From Nocardiopsis sp. TSRI0078 (GTDB lineage: Bacteria > Actinomycetota > Actinomycetes > Streptosporangiales > Streptosporangiaceae): a DNA stretch of 64,000 nt. Shown here piece after piece: positions 24,031 to 33,752 of the stretch (positions within the stretch are counted from its first letter, which is position 1; every line of letters begins with the position of its first letter). Under the pieces are notes generated by a model, which was not told the origin of the DNA, searched no databases, and was given only the letters and a program-made list of their open reading frames with translations. A program made the position numbers and the translations under genes. The DNA lies in assembly GCF_001905145.1 (NCBI RefSeq), contig NZ_LWLB01000033.1, positions 372,001 through 436,000 of the forward strand, read 5' to 3'.

Positions 24031-26340
24031 ATGGAGGGCGTGTACTCGGCCGAAGCCGTCATCGACAACGGCTCCTTCGGCTCCCGCACCATCCGCTTCG
24101 AGACCGGTCGCCTGGCCCGCCAGGCCGCCGGATCGGCCACGGTGTACCTGGACGACGAGACCGTCGTGCTGTCCGCCACCACCGCCTCGAAGCGCCCCAA
24201 GGAGAACCTCGACTTCTTCCCCCTGACGGTGGACGTCGAGGAGCGCATGTACGCCGCGGGCCGCATCCCCGGCTCCTTCTTCCGGCGTGAGGGCCGTCCC
24301 TCCGAGGACGCCATCCTCACCTGCCGCCTGATCGACCGGCCGCTGCGCCCGTCGTTCAGGAAGGGCCTGCGCAACGAGATCCAGATCGTCGAGACGATCC
24401 TGGCCCTGCACCCCGAGCACCTGTACGACGTCGTCGCCATCAACGCGGCCTCGATGTCCACGCAGATCTCCGGGATCCCCTTCTCCGGTCCGATCGGCGG
24501 CGTGCGCGTCGCCCTCATCGACGGCCAGTGGGTGGGCTTCCCGACCCACGCCGAGCTGGGCAGGGCCACCTTCGACATGGTGGTCGCCGGCCGCGTCCTG
24601 GAGGACGGCGACGTCGCCATCATGATGGTGGAGGCCGAGTCCACGCCCTCGACCCTCAAGCTGGTCTCCGAGGGCGCCGTCGGCCCCAACGAGCAGACCG
24701 TCGCCGAGGGCCTGGAAGCCGCCAAGCCCTTCATCAAGGTCCTGTGCAAGGCCCAGCAGGCCGTCGCCGACCAGGCCAGCCGCGAGCAGGCCGAGTTCCC
24801 GATCTTCCTCGACTACGAGGACGACGTGTACGCCGCCGTGGAGGGCGCCGTCCGCGAGGAGCTGTCCAAGGCGCTCACCATCGCCGACAAGCAGGACCGC
24901 GAGGCCGAGCTGGACCGCGTCAAGGCCGCGGTGGGCGAGAGGCTCGCCGAGGACTTCGAGGGCCGTGAGAAGGAGGTCGGCGCCGCCTTCCGCTCCCTGA
25001 GCAAGCAGCTCATGCGTGAGCGCGTGCTGCGCGAGCAGGTCCGCATCGACGGCCGCGGCCCCAAGGACATCCGCCAGCTCAGCGCCGAGGTCGGCGTGCT
25101 GCCGCGGGTGCACGGCTCGGCCCTCTTCGAGCGCGGTGAGACCCAGATCCTGGGCGTCACCACGCTCAACATGCTGCGCATGGAGCAGATGGTTGACACG
25201 CTCAACCCGGACAAGACCAAGCGCTACATGCACAACTACAACTTCCCGCCCTACTCCACCGGCGAGACCGGCCGGGTGGGCTCGCCCAAGCGGCGCGAGA
25301 TCGGGCACGGCGCCCTCGCCGAGCGCGCCCTGCTCCCGGTCCTGCCCTCCCGCGAGGAGTTCCCCTACGCGATCCGGCAGGTCTCCGAGGCGCTGGGCTC
25401 CAACGGCTCCACCTCGATGGGCTCGGTCTGCGCCTCCACCATGTCCCTGATGGCGGCCGGCGTGCCCCTGAAGGAGATGGTGTCGGGTATCGCCATGGGC
25501 CTGATCAGCGAGGGCGACAAGTTCGTCACGCTGACCGACATCCTCGGTGCCGAGGACGCGTTCGGCGACATGGACTTCAAGGTCGCCGGTACCCGTGACC
25601 TCATCACGGCCCTGCAGCTGGACACCAAGCTCGACGGCATCCCCGCCGAGCAGCTGGCGCTCGCGCTCCAGCAGGCCCGCGGAGCCCGCCTGGCCATCCT
25701 CGACGTCATGAAGGAGGCGATCGAGCGTCCGGCCGAGATGAGCCCGTACGCTCCGCGCATCCTGACCGTCAAGGTCCCGACCGAGAAGATCGGCGAGGTC
25801 ATCGGCCCCAAGGGCAAGATGATCAACTCGATCCAGGACGACACCGGCGCCGAGATCACGATCGAGGACGACGGCACCATCTACATCGGTGCCACCGACG
25901 GCCCCTCGGCCGAGGCCGCGCGGGACACGATCAACCAGATCGCGAACCCGACGATGCCCGAGGTCGGCGACCGCTACCTGGGCACCGTCGTCAAGACGAC
26001 CACGTTCGGCGCGTTCGTGTCGCTGCTGCCCGGCAAGGACGGCCTGCTGCACATCTCGCAGATCCGCAAGCTGCACGGCGGCAAGCGGATCGAGAACCTC
26101 GACGACGTGATCAGCATCGGCGAGAAGATCCAGGTCGAGATCCGCGAGATCGACGACCGCGGCAAGCTGTCGCTGGTCCCGGTCGAGGTCGTGGAGGCCG
26201 AGTCCGCTCCCGCCCCGGCCCCGGCCGAGGACGGGGACTCCCAGGACGAGGACGGCAACGGCGGGGAGAAGGCCGAGCGCAACGGGGACGCCCCGCGTCG
26301 CCGTCGCCGCCGCAGCTCGGCGCGTTCGGAGAACACCTGA
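24031..26340 (+). CDS. pnp: Polyribonucleotide nucleotidyltransferase (PNPase)
   Basis: Phosphorolytic 3'-5' exoribonuclease and, in actinobacteria, also an RNA 3'-tailing enzyme. The 769-residue product contains two RNase PH domains (about 10-150 and 330-545, the second with [20 protein letters not shown] and [17 protein letters not shown]), a helical linker, a KH domain ([16 protein letters not shown] near 590) and an S1 domain ([19 protein letters not shown] near 650). It ends in an acidic then Arg-rich tail ([11 protein letters not shown]), as in other actinobacteria. The start is the ATG after TAGGAGG. Confidence 0.96.
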   Translation: MEGVYSAEAVIDNGSFGSRTIRFETGRLARQAAGSATVYLDDETVVLSATTASKRPKENLDFFPLTVDVEERMYAAGRIPGSFFRREGRPSEDAILTCRLIDRPLRPSFRKGLRNEIQIVETILALHPEHLYDVVAINAASMSTQISGIPFSGPIGGVRVALIDGQWVGFPTHAELGRATFDMVVAGRVLEDGDVAIMMVEAESTPSTLKLVSEGAVGPNEQTVAEGLEAAKPFIKVLCKAQQAVADQASREQAEFPIFLDYEDDVYAAVEGAVREELSKALTIADKQDREAELDRVKAAVGERLAEDFEGREKEVGAAFRSLSKQLMRERVLREQVRIDGRGPKDIRQLSAEVGVLPRVHGSALFERGETQILGVTTLNMLRMEQMVDTLNPDKTKRYMHNYNFPPYSTGETGRVGSPKRREIGHGALAERALLPVLPSREEFPYAIRQVSEALGSNGSTSMGSVCASTMSLMAAGVPLKEMVSGIAMGLISEGDKFVTLTDILGAEDAFGDMDFKVAGTRDLITALQLDTKLDGIPAEQLALALQQARGARLAILDVMKEAIERPAEMSPYAPRILTVKVPTEKIGEVIGPKGKMINSIQDDTGAEITIEDDGTIYIGATDGPSAEAARDTINQIANPTMPEVGDRYLGTVVKTTTFGAFVSLLPGKDGLLHISQIRKLHGGKRIENLDDVISIGEKIQVEIREIDDRGKLSLVPVEVVEAESAPAPAPAEDGDSQDEDGNGGEKAERNGDAPRRRRRRSSARSENT

Positions 26341-26358
26341 TCCTGACTGACGCCTGAA

Positions 26359-26392
26359 GGGGGCGGTCGCACCGTGGGGTGCGGCCGCCCCC
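26359..26392 (+). terminator. Terminator hairpin after pnp
   Basis: A 15-bp stem with one G-T pair (26359-26373 with 26378-26392) around a GTGG loop, 18 bases after the pnp stop. Confidence 0.7.
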
Positions 26393-26459
26393 ACCGCGTA
26401 TCCTCGGCCGGGCCCGCCGGGTGGGCCGGCCGCCGACCTCCGACGAAGAAGAAGGTTCT

Positions 26460-27794
26460 ATGAGCTCTGTCCCCATCGCCGCCGAGCAGGAGCCGGGTAC
26501 GACCGTGACGCTGCTGGAGCCGGACGGCGGCTCCGGCCTGGTGCGCCGCACGGTGCTGCCCGGCGGGTTGCGCGTGGTCACCGAGGCCGTCCCCGGGGGG
26601 CGGTCCGCCGCGTTCGGCATCTCGGCGACCACGGGGTCCCGCGACGAGGACTCCGCGCACGCGGGGTCGGCGCACTTCCTGGAGCACCTGCTGTTCAAGG
26701 GGACCAAGACCCGCTCGGCCCTGGAGATCTCCGCCCTGCTGGACGGTGTGGGGGCGGACCACAACGCCTACACCACCAAGGAGCACACCTGCTACTACGC
26801 CAAGGTGCTCGACCGGGACCTGCCGCTGGCCATCGACGTGGTGGGTGACATGGTGGCCGAATCGGTGCTCGACGAGGGCGAGGTGGAGACCGAGCGGGGC
26901 GTGATCCTGGAGGAGATCGCCATGTACGAGGACGAGCCCGCCGACCTGGTGGACGACGTCTTCGCGGCGCACTTCTTCGGCGACTCGCCCCTGGGGCGCC
27001 CGATCCTGGGCACCAACGACACCATCCGGGCGCTGTCCCGGGACCGGATCGCCGAGCAGTACCGCGACGCCTACGTGCCCGGCGGGCTGATCGTGACCGC
27101 CGCGGGCAGCCTGGACCACGACCGTGTGGTGGAGCAGGTCCGGGAGGTCTTCGCCGAGCAGCTGGCCGCCGCCGGCGACGCCCGCCCGGTGCCTCCCCGC
27201 GCGGGCGGCTCCCCGGCGGCCACCCACGGGGGCACGGTGGTGGAGTCGCGCGAGACCGAGCAGGCGCACATCATCCTCGGCTCGGAGGGCCTGACCCGCA
27301 ACGATCCGCGCTGGAACGCGCTGCGGCTGCTCAGCGCCGCCCTGGGCGGCGGTATGTCGTCCCGGTTGTTCCAGGAGGTGCGCGAGAAGCGCGGCCTGGC
27401 CTACGCCGTGCACGCCTACCACACCAGCTACGCCGACACCGGAATCTTCCAGATCTACGCCGGCTGCCTGCCGGAGAAGGCCGACGAGGTCATCGGTGTG
27501 TGCCGCGAGGAGCTGGCGAAGGTGGCCGCCTCGGGGCTCACCGACGAGGAGCTGCGGCGCGCCAAGGGCCAGATCCAGGGGTCGCTGGTGCTGGGCACCG
27601 AGGGCACCAACGCGCGGATGGGGCGGCTGCTCTCGCACGAGCTGAACCGTCCCCGCCACTTCTCGATCGACGAGGACCTGGCGCTGGTCGAGGCCGTGAC
27701 CGGGGCGGAGGTGGCCGAGGTGGCCGCCGACCTGCTGGTGAAGCCCCGCGCGCTGGCCGTGATCGGTCCCTACGAGGCCGACCGGACCTTCTAG
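26460..27794 (+). CDS. M16 family zinc metallopeptidase
   Basis: Insulinase-type protease usually next to pnp in actinobacteria and firmicutes. The 444-residue product has the inverted zinc motif HFLEH at residues 72-76 and the downstream Glu of ERGVILEEIAMYEDEP. The second, inactive M16 domain follows with LGGGMSSRLFQEVREKRGLAY, which in this family closes the active-site chamber. There is no signal peptide, so it is cytoplasmic. Proposed roles include degradation of short peptides; the substrate is unknown. Confidence 0.9.
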   Translation: MSSVPIAAEQEPGTTVTLLEPDGGSGLVRRTVLPGGLRVVTEAVPGGRSAAFGISATTGSRDEDSAHAGSAHFLEHLLFKGTKTRSALEISALLDGVGADHNAYTTKEHTCYYAKVLDRDLPLAIDVVGDMVAESVLDEGEVETERGVILEEIAMYEDEPADLVDDVFAAHFFGDSPLGRPILGTNDTIRALSRDRIAEQYRDAYVPGGLIVTAAGSLDHDRVVEQVREVFAEQLAAAGDARPVPPRAGGSPAATHGGTVVESRETEQAHIILGSEGLTRNDPRWNALRLLSAALGGGMSSRLFQEVREKRGLAYAVHAYHTSYADTGIFQIYAGCLPEKADEVIGVCREELAKVAASGLTDEELRRAKGQIQGSLVLGTEGTNARMGRLLSHELNRPRHFSIDEDLALVEAVTGAEVAEVAADLLVKPRALAVIGPYEADRTF

Positions 27795-27828
27795 GGACCG
27801 GCCCCGCCGGTCCTCCCGCTCTTCCGGA

Positions 27829-27868
27829 CGCCCCGGGCCCCGCCGTTCACACGGCCGGGGCCCGGGGC
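27829..27868. terminator. Bidirectional terminator between M16 peptidase and sigma factor
   Basis: A long GC hairpin (left arm from 27829, right arm to 27868, one unpaired base) around a TCAC loop lies between two convergent genes. Confidence 0.7.
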
Positions 27869-27902
27869 GTCGGCGTCGCGCGCCCTCGCCGCCACGCCGT
27901 CC

Positions 27903-28583
27903 TCAGGCGGTGAACCCGCGCAGCAGCTCGCCGCGGGCACGGGCGACCCGCGAGCGGATCGTGCCCACGGGCACGCCCGCCGACCGGGCGGCCTCGGCGT
28001 AGGTCAGGCCCTCGACCTGGGTGAGGACGAACGCCTGCCGCCGCTCGGCAGGGAGCCCCTCCAGCAGGGCGCGCAGGACGACGTACTCGTCGAACCGGGC
28101 CGACCGCTCGGGCAGCAGGTCCCAGTCGGTCGGGCGCACGCAGTCGGGGCGTGCGGCGTCGCCGCGGTAGCGGTCGACGACGGTGTTGCGGGCGATGGCC
28201 AGCAGCCAGGCCCGCGCCGGGGCGCGTCCGGCGAACCGCGGCAGGCCGTGCAGCGCCCGCAGGTAGGTCTCCTGGGTGAGTTCCTCGACCCGGTCGGAGT
28301 GGACCCTGCGGGCGATGTAGCGGGTGACGCCGGGACGGGTGCGCCGGACGAACGCCTCCAGCGCGGTGTCCGAGCCCCTGCGCGCGGCGAGCGCCAGCCG
28401 GTCGAGTTCGCGGTCGTGCTCGCGGCCGTGTTCCTCGGGGGAGGGGGACTCCTCCTCCTGGGCCGGTGCGGTGTTCGGGGGCCCGCCCGCGGGTCGGTCG
28501 GTCCGCGGGCGGCGCGTGGGACGTGGGGAGGGGTGTCGCGCCCGCAGCGGGCGCTGTTCCTGGGACATGGTGTCGGTGGGCAT
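27903..28583 (-). CDS. ECF-type RNA polymerase sigma factor
   Basis: A 226-residue group IV sigma factor. A 65-residue Pro/Arg/Glu-rich extension precedes region 2 (LEAFVRRTRPGVTRYIARR, then VEELTQETYLRALHGL, with DRYRGD at its end) and region 4 (LEGLPAERRQAFVLTQVEGL, YAEAARSAGVPVGTIRSRVARAR). GGAG precedes the ATG. The sequence resembles mycobacterial SigC. No anti-sigma factor is encoded next to it. The closeness of copper and heme genes on the same strand upstream suggests, but does not prove, a link to metal homeostasis. Confidence 0.88.
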   Translation of the reverse strand: MPTDTMSQEQRPLRARHPSPRPTRRPRTDRPAGGPPNTAPAQEEESPSPEEHGREHDRELDRLALAARRGSDTALEAFVRRTRPGVTRYIARRVHSDRVEELTQETYLRALHGLPRFAGRAPARAWLLAIARNTVVDRYRGDAARPDCVRPTDWDLLPERSARFDEYVVLRALLEGLPAERRQAFVLTQVEGLTYAEAARSAGVPVGTIRSRVARARGELLRGFTA

Positions 28584-28881
28584 CGGTGCTCCGGGTTCCG
28601 GGCGCGCACGACCGGCCCGGCGGCGGACGGCCCCGGGCGGGGTGGTGCGCGCGGTGGCGGAAGGCGTGCGGGACCGGCCACGCGTAGGGAGGCCGGACAC
28701 GGGCACGCGGGGACCGCGCGTGCGGGGAAGCCGCGTGTGGCGCGGCGGGGCCGCGGCACGGCGCGGACAGGGCACGCCGGGGGAGTGCCCTCAGCAGGCT
28801 TTCGGGTCGGCGAGCGGGCCTCGCTCCCGCCGCGCACCGCCTCGTAGGATCGGCGGGACCGCACAGCGGGGGCCCGGCCCT

Positions 28882-29544
28882 CTACGAGGTGCGGAGTCCG
28901 GCCTGGTCGTGCTTCACGAGCGCGAAGGCGCGGCGGGAGGCAGCCTGGCGGACGCGAGCCCGAGATGACGCGGAGAACACGTCCCGGAGCGCGGGCGGGC
29001 CCCTCAGGACCAGGCTGTGCCGCAGGTAGGGCATGACGGGCGCGGGTGCGTCCCGATCCGGGAACGGGGCCGACGGCGCCCGTACGGGCGTCAGGCGCGG
29101 TACCGCGAGTACCAGGACGGGCAGCAGCGCGGCGGCGGTCAGGCGCAGGTGGGAGAAGAGCGCCGCCTCGCCCTGGCGGAGCCACCAGGCGCACACGGCT
29201 CCCGCCACCACGTGGGCGGCGAGCATGTCGGCGCCGCCCGAGGCGGCCTCCACGGCGGCGGGTGCGGCCGCGTGGGCGACGTGGGCGCCCGCCGACTGGG
29301 CCGTGGAGAACACCAGGTGCAGGGCCAGCTGGCCCCACGCCATCCACCCGGCGATGGCGCCGAGCCCGCGTTCGCGGCCGGTCCCGGCCCAGGAGAAGGC
29401 GTAGACCAGGGCGGCGCCCACGAGCAGGCCGCCGAGCGGAACGCCGTGGTCCGAGGTCAGGGTGTGGCCGCCCACGGACACGGCGGTGCACACCGAGGTG
29501 AACACCCCGGTGCGGGCCGCGCGCAGGGGTGGCCGCTCCGTCAT
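28882..29544 (-). CDS. Integral membrane protein of the copper/Dyp locus
   Basis: A 220-residue hydrophobic protein with about five membrane helices, several rich in His and Ala (TLTSDHGVPLGGLL, WGQLALHLVF, AHVAHAAAP). Unnamed membrane proteins of this kind accompany PCuAC chaperone genes in streptomycetes. The last roughly 25 codons (RQAASRRAFALVKHDQAG and on) coincide with a dispersed DNA repeat (28901-28966), so the natural C-terminus may have been replaced or extended. The product follows the Dyp peroxidase gene on the same strand by 97 bases. Confidence 0.7.
   Translation of the reverse strand: MTERPPLRAARTGVFTSVCTAVSVGGHTLTSDHGVPLGGLLVGAALVYAFSWAGTGRERGLGAIAGWMAWGQLALHLVFSTAQSAGAHVAHAAAPAAVEAASGGADMLAAHVVAGAVCAWWLRQGEAALFSHLRLTAAALLPVLVLAVPRLTPVRAPSAPFPDRDAPAPVMPYLRHSLVLRGPPALRDVFSASSRARVRQAASRRAFALVKHDQAGLRTS
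28901..28966 (+). repeat. Dispersed repeat of about 66 bp, copy 1 (inside a coding end)
   Basis: It begins GCCTGGTCGTGCTTC and contains CGGCGGGAGGC, GCCTGG and CGCGAGCCC in the same order as 39819-39885, with small gaps. Here it makes up the 3' end of the membrane protein gene on the minus strand. Confidence 0.6.
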
Positions 29545-29641
29545 GGGTTCATCGTCGCACCCGCTCGTCCCGTCCCGTGTCCGGGGCCCGTCGGAGGCCG
29601 ACGACGGCTCCCCCGCCGGCGACGGTGCGCGGGCGGGGCCT

Positions 29642-30850
29642 TCAGCCCTCGAACAGGGACTGGCCCACGTACCCTTCCTCCCCGCAGCCCGGCGGGACGG
29701 CGAACACCGCCGACCCCACGGCGGTCACCCACTCGTCGAGCAGGTCCAACTCGTCCAGGCGCTTCTGGACGGGGACGAACTGGCGCAGCGGATCGGCCTG
29801 GTAGGAGGCGAACAGCAGCCCCGCGTCCTGGCCGCCGGAGTCCCGGTGGTCGTAGTTGTAGCCGCGGCGGAAGATCCGCTGGTCCGGGTCGCCGGTGCGG
29901 GCCCGGCGTATGTGGGCGAAGTCGGCGATGACGGCCAGGCCGGAGTCGTCCGTGGCCTCCAGGTCCGCCTCGTCGTGCTCCTCGGTGCCGGTCAGCGGCG
30001 CGCCGTTGTCCATGCGGCGGCCGATGACCGCCTCCCGCGCGGGCCGGTCCAGCTCGTCCCAGGTGTCCAGGTGGGTGGTGATCCGGCGCAGCACCAGGCT
30101 CGTGCCACCCTCCGGCCACCCCGGTCCGCCGCCGCCCCACACCAGCCGGTCGAAGTCCTCGGTGCCCGGCGCCGGGTTGACGGTGCCGTCCACCTGCCCC
30201 ATCAGGTTGCGCATGGTGGTGCCCCCGGGCCGGGACCCGTGGGCACGGCGGAAGCCGGTCTGCACCCACCGCACCCGCGCGAAGGACCGCGCGTCCTTGA
30301 GCATCATCCGCACCGCGTGGGAGACCGTGACGGGATCGTCCGCGCACACCTGGAGCAGCAGGTCCGCCTCGCCCCAGGCCGGGTCGAGCCGGTCGTGGCC
30401 GAAGTCCGGCAGCGGCCTCAGCCAGTCCGGTACGGCGGCGGTGTCCACCCGCTCCACCAGCCCCCTGCCGAACCCGAACGTGGTGGTGAGCCGGGCCGGG
30501 ACCTCGGCGAGTTCGGGCTCGGTGTCGGCCAGGGCGGGTTCGCCCCGGGACATGCGCGCCGCGTCGTCGCTGAGCAGCCGCATGAGCCGGCGCACCCCGT
30601 CGGCGCCGGTCCGCGGTTCCAGGTCCAGGGCGACGAAGATGCCGTGCGCCTGCGGCGGCGTCTCCACCCCCGCCTGATGGGCGCCGTGGAACGGTACGGT
30701 CAGCGTGCCGTTGAGGGCGCGGGCCTCGGGGGCCGGCGCCGGTTCCGCGGCCCACCGGTGGGCGAGCGCGCCTCCGGCGGCACCGGCTCCGGCGGCGGCG
30801 CCGCCGAGGAGCAGGCCCCGGCGGCTGAACTGTGCCTTGCCGTCACCCAT
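29642..30850 (-). CDS. Dyp-type heme peroxidase (EfeB-like, Tat-exported)
   Basis: A 402-residue dye-decolorising peroxidase. The N-terminus has a twin-arginine signal (SRRGLLLGGAAAGAGAAGG), so it is exported folded with its heme. The GXXDG motif (MGQVDGTVNP) supplies the distal Asp. Downstream residues such as AHIRRARTGDPDQRIFRRGY carry the Arg and the region of the proximal His, and LLFASYQADPLRQFVPVQKRL closes the domain. Its ATG overlaps the stop of the PCuAC gene (TGATG), so they are coupled. EfeU/EfeO partners are absent, so the role may be oxidative defence rather than iron uptake. Confidence 0.92.
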   Translation of the reverse strand: MGDGKAQFSRRGLLLGGAAAGAGAAGGALAHRWAAEPAPAPEARALNGTLTVPFHGAHQAGVETPPQAHGIFVALDLEPRTGADGVRRLMRLLSDDAARMSRGEPALADTEPELAEVPARLTTTFGFGRGLVERVDTAAVPDWLRPLPDFGHDRLDPAWGEADLLLQVCADDPVTVSHAVRMMLKDARSFARVRWVQTGFRRAHGSRPGGTTMRNLMGQVDGTVNPAPGTEDFDRLVWGGGGPGWPEGGTSLVLRRITTHLDTWDELDRPAREAVIGRRMDNGAPLTGTEEHDEADLEATDDSGLAVIADFAHIRRARTGDPDQRIFRRGYNYDHRDSGGQDAGLLFASYQADPLRQFVPVQKRLDELDLLDEWVTAVGSAVFAVPPGCGEEGYVGQSLFEG

Positions 30851-31434
30851 CAGTGGTCCTCGTGCCCCTCGTGGCCCCCGCTCCGGGACTCCTCCTGCTC
30901 CTCGCCCTCGTACTCCTCGTCGGCCCCGGCGTAGTCCTTGACGGCCGCGGTGAACTCGGCCGTGGAACCGTCGGAGAACTCCACGGTGACGTTCGCCTCG
31001 GCACCCGGTTCGAGGTCCTCGGCCAGGTCCATGAGCATGATGTGGTCGGCGCCGGGCTCCAGCAGGTGGCTGCCTCCGGCGGGGATGGTGAAGCCGCCCT
31101 CCTTCTCGCGCATGGTGGAGTCGACCCCCTCGGTGGAGGACTCGTGCAGCTCGACCGCTCCGGCGGCGTCGTAGCCCGCGGAGACGAGGGTGACCTCCTC
31201 GCCGGAGCCGTTGACCAGCTCCCCGAAGACGCCGGTCATCCCCTCCTCGGCGGTGGCGGCCTTGATCCAGGGGTCGGTCACCGAGAAGGAGTCCGCGGCG
31301 GTCGCCGCGGCGCCGGCCTCCTGGTCCGCCGGGGCGGCGCCCTCCTGCCCGGACCCGGTCCCCCCGCAGGCGGTGAGGCCGAGGCAGAGCAGGGCGGCGG
31401 CCCAGGCGGTACGGACGGTGCGTGCGCGGTCCAT
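30850..31434 (-). CDS. PCuAC-type periplasmic copper chaperone lipoprotein
   Basis: A 194-residue lipoprotein with a signal peptide ending LGLTAC. The PCuAC copper site is readable as a His in VELHESS, a Met about ten residues on (STMREKE), and HIM in GADHIMLMDL; these bind Cu(I) for delivery to cytochrome oxidase. The mature N-terminus is Gly/Ala/Glu-rich and the C-terminus ends in a His-rich tail (GGHEGHEDH) that may bind further metal. It is the first gene of the chaperone-Dyp-membrane protein set. A longer frame upstream of the chosen ATG lacks signal features. Confidence 0.9.
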   Translation of the reverse strand: MDRARTVRTAWAAALLCLGLTACGGTGSGQEGAAPADQEAGAAATAADSFSVTDPWIKAATAEEGMTGVFGELVNGSGEEVTLVSAGYDAAGAVELHESSTEGVDSTMREKEGGFTIPAGGSHLLEPGADHIMLMDLAEDLEPGAEANVTVEFSDGSTAEFTAAVKDYAGADEEYEGEEQEESRSGGHEGHEDH

Positions 31435-31540
31435 GTTCTCTCCGTGGGGTGCGGGCCGCGTTCTCGCGGCCGTTCCCCCTACGGGTCGGTCCGGGGCGCC
31501 GTTCGGTTCCCGGCCTTCGGGTGCCGGTCTCCGCACACGG

Positions 31541-31574
31541 CGGGGTCCCCCGGGAACACTCCCGGGGGACCCCG
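31541..31574 (-). terminator. Terminator hairpin after hsp20
   Basis: A perfect 15-bp stem (31541-31555 with 31560-31574) around ACAC, 52 bases downstream of the hsp20 stop and upstream of the PCuAC start at 31434. Confidence 0.7.
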
Positions 31575-31625
31575 TCGGCACCGCGGACGAGCGGCCGTGG
31601 AGCCGCCGGCCGCCTCGCCGGGCGG

Positions 31626-32099
31626 TCAGGACCTGTTCTGCGACCGCTTTCGGATGGTGATGCGCCGGGGACCGCGCGAGTTGGCGGCGCCGTGTACCAC
31701 CACCTCCAGCAGTCCCTCGCCGTAACTGGCCTCGATGTCGTTTTCGTCCACGGCCTCCGGGAGGCTGATCTCCCGGCGGAACGTGCCCATGAACCGCTCC
31801 GAGGAGTAGTAGACGACGTCGTCGGAGTCCCGTTGGCGCTCACCGCTGATGGTGAGGATCCCGTTGTTGAGGCTCACGGACACGTCCTGCTCCTGCACCC
31901 CCGGCACCTCGCAGCGGATGACCAGGTCGTTGCCCCGGGCGAGGATGTCGGTGGGCGGGCTCCACGCGTCGGCGTGCCCGCGTTCGCGCTCCCCGGCCTG
32001 ACCGGTCTCCATCGAGGACATGCTGTCGGAGATGCGGTTCATCTCGGTGATCATGTCGACCACACCGTGGAAGGGGTTGTGGAATCGCTTGGGCGCCAC
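31626..32099 (-). CDS. Hsp20/alpha-crystallin small heat shock protein
   Basis: A 157-residue ATP-independent holdase. The alpha-crystallin domain spans about 45-145, starting WSPPTDILARGNDLVIRCEV. It has the beta-strand pair GILTISGER and SSERFMGTFRREISLPEAVD, where FMGTFRREI is the family's conserved strand, and ENDIEASYGEGLLEVVV with the usual G-x-L. The C-terminal anchor is basic (ITIRKRSQNRS). It stands alone between the BCCT transporter and PCuAC, with a possible ribosome site AAAGGAGG upstream. Confidence 0.9.
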   Translation of the reverse strand: MAPKRFHNPFHGVVDMITEMNRISDSMSSMETGQAGERERGHADAWSPPTDILARGNDLVIRCEVPGVQEQDVSVSLNNGILTISGERQRDSDDVVYYSSERFMGTFRREISLPEAVDENDIEASYGEGLLEVVVHGAANSRGPRRITIRKRSQNRS

Positions 32100-32129
32100 G
32101 GCGGCCTCCTTTCTTCGTGCTGTCCGTAC

Positions 32130-33752
32130 CTACCCGCGCGGCTGCTTCGTCGGCGCCGGACCGGAGGGCTGGCGGTCCTCTGCGCGCTGCTCCCTCGGGC
32201 CTCCCGGCGCGGGTTCGTTCGACAGCGCCTTGACCAGGCCCCACACCATGAGCAGCAGGATGATGGCGAAGGGCAGGCCGGTGACCACCGACGCCGCTTG
32301 GAGCGCCGAGAGCGCGTTCTCGCCGCCCAGCACCAGCAGGACCAGGGTGATGGCGCCCTCGCTGATGGCCCAGAAGGCGCGCGGGGCCTTGTACGGGTGG
32401 ATGCTTCCGCCGCTGGTGAGCGTGTCCACCACGAGGGAGCCGGAGTCGGAGGAGGTGATGAAGAAGACCGCCACCACGATGATCAGCAGGACGGCGATGA
32501 TGTCGCCCACGAGCGAGGGCACCGGCAGCAGCTCCAGGAGCCGGAAGGAGCGGGCCTCCTCGCTCAGCCCGCTCAGGCCCGCGTTCCCGAACAGCTCGTA
32601 GTACAGGCCGGAGCCGCCGAAGGTCCCGAACCACAGGATGGACACCGCGACCGGTGCGAACAGGGCGCCGATGACGAACTCGCGGATGGTGCGGCCGTAG
32701 GAGATCCGGGCGAGGAAGATGCCGACGAAGGGCGCCCAGGAGATCCACCAGCCCCAGTAGAAGACGGGCCACGCGGTGGTCCAGGCGGCGGCCTGCTGGT
32801 CGATGAGCGGGCTGGGGAAGGCCAGGCTCCACTCGACGATGTTGCTGAGGTACTCGCCGGCGCCCGTGGTCATGATGCTGGCGATCCAGATCTTGGGACC
32901 CACGGCGAAGACCACGATCAGCAGCAGGAACGCCAGCCACAGGTTGATCATCGACAGGCGACGGATGCCCTTGTCGATGCCCGAGAGCACGCTGACGAGC
33001 GCGACCGAGGTGATCAGGATGATGATGATCGCCTGCACGGTGGAGTTGACCGGGATGCCGAAGACGTGGTTGAGCCCGCCGTTGATCTGGAGGGTGCCCA
33101 GGCCCAGTGAGGTGGCCAGGCCGAACAGCGTGCCGAAGACGGCGAGGATGTCCACGATGTGCCCGGGCCAGCCGAAGACGCGGTCGCCGAGCAGGGGGTG
33201 GAGCGCGGAGGCCGGACGAAGGGGCAGGCCCTTGCGGAAGGCGAAGTAGCCCAGTGACAGGCCGAGCGCGATGTAGATCGCCCAGGGGTGGAAGCTCCAG
33301 TGGAAGTAGCTCAGCGCCAGGGCCTCGGTCGCCGCCTCGGCCAGGGGCGGATCCCCCTCCGCGGGGAGGAACTCGGCCGTGCGCGGCCAGGTCAGGTGGT
33401 GGATGGGCTCCGAGACTCCCCAGAACACCAGGCCGATGCCCATGCCGGTGGTGAAGAGCATGGCGAACCAGGCCAGCGTTCCGAACTCGGGCCGGGAGTC
33501 GTCCGGGCCCAGGCGGACCCTGCCGAACCGGCTGAGCATCAGGAAGATCGCCAGGCCGAGGAAGAAGGTCGTGGACAGGACGTAGATCCAGCCCAGCTTC
33601 TCGCCGATCCAGTCACGGGCGGTGGTGGCCGCCTCCAGCATCGGTTCGGTGGCGACGATGCCGAGGACGACGAAGGCGATGACCACGATCCCGGACACGC
33701 CAAAGACCGTGGGGTTGGTGTGTTCTCGGATGTACTCGCGTAGGGATGAGAT
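32130..33752 (-). CDS. BCCT-family betaine/carnitine/choline transporter
   Basis: Uptake of osmoprotectant betaines by sodium or proton symport. About 540 residues with 12 membrane helices; visible are FTTGMGIGLVFWGVSEPIHH (helix 3, the glycine-rich substrate and sodium site), YWGWWISWAPFVGIFLARIS (helix 8 with the tryptophan box) and FFITSSDSGSLVVDTLTSGG. The start is uncertain. The only good ribosome site, GGAAGGAG, precedes an ATC at 33752. The nearest in-frame ATG (33869) would add 39 Pro-rich residues unlike the family. The neighbouring ectoine genes suggest an osmotically challenged host. Confidence 0.88.
   Translation of the reverse strand: MSSLREYIREHTNPTVFGVSGIVVIAFVVLGIVATEPMLEAATTARDWIGEKLGWIYVLSTTFFLGLAIFLMLSRFGRVRLGPDDSRPEFGTLAWFAMLFTTGMGIGLVFWGVSEPIHHLTWPRTAEFLPAEGDPPLAEAATEALALSYFHWSFHPWAIYIALGLSLGYFAFRKGLPLRPASALHPLLGDRVFGWPGHIVDILAVFGTLFGLATSLGLGTLQINGGLNHVFGIPVNSTVQAIIIILITSVALVSVLSGIDKGIRRLSMINLWLAFLLLIVVFAVGPKIWIASIMTTGAGEYLSNIVEWSLAFPSPLIDQQAAAWTTAWPVFYWGWWISWAPFVGIFLARISYGRTIREFVIGALFAPVAVSILWFGTFGGSGLYYELFGNAGLSGLSEEARSFRLLELLPVPSLVGDIIAVLLIIVVAVFFITSSDSGSLVVDTLTSGGSIHPYKAPRAFWAISEGAITLVLLVLGGENALSALQAASVVTGLPFAIILLLMVWGLVKALSNEPAPGGPREQRAEDRQPSGPAPTKQPRG

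Noticed and set aside
23929-26394. 821-codon minus-strand open frame over pnp
   Set aside because: Antisense shadow without motifs.
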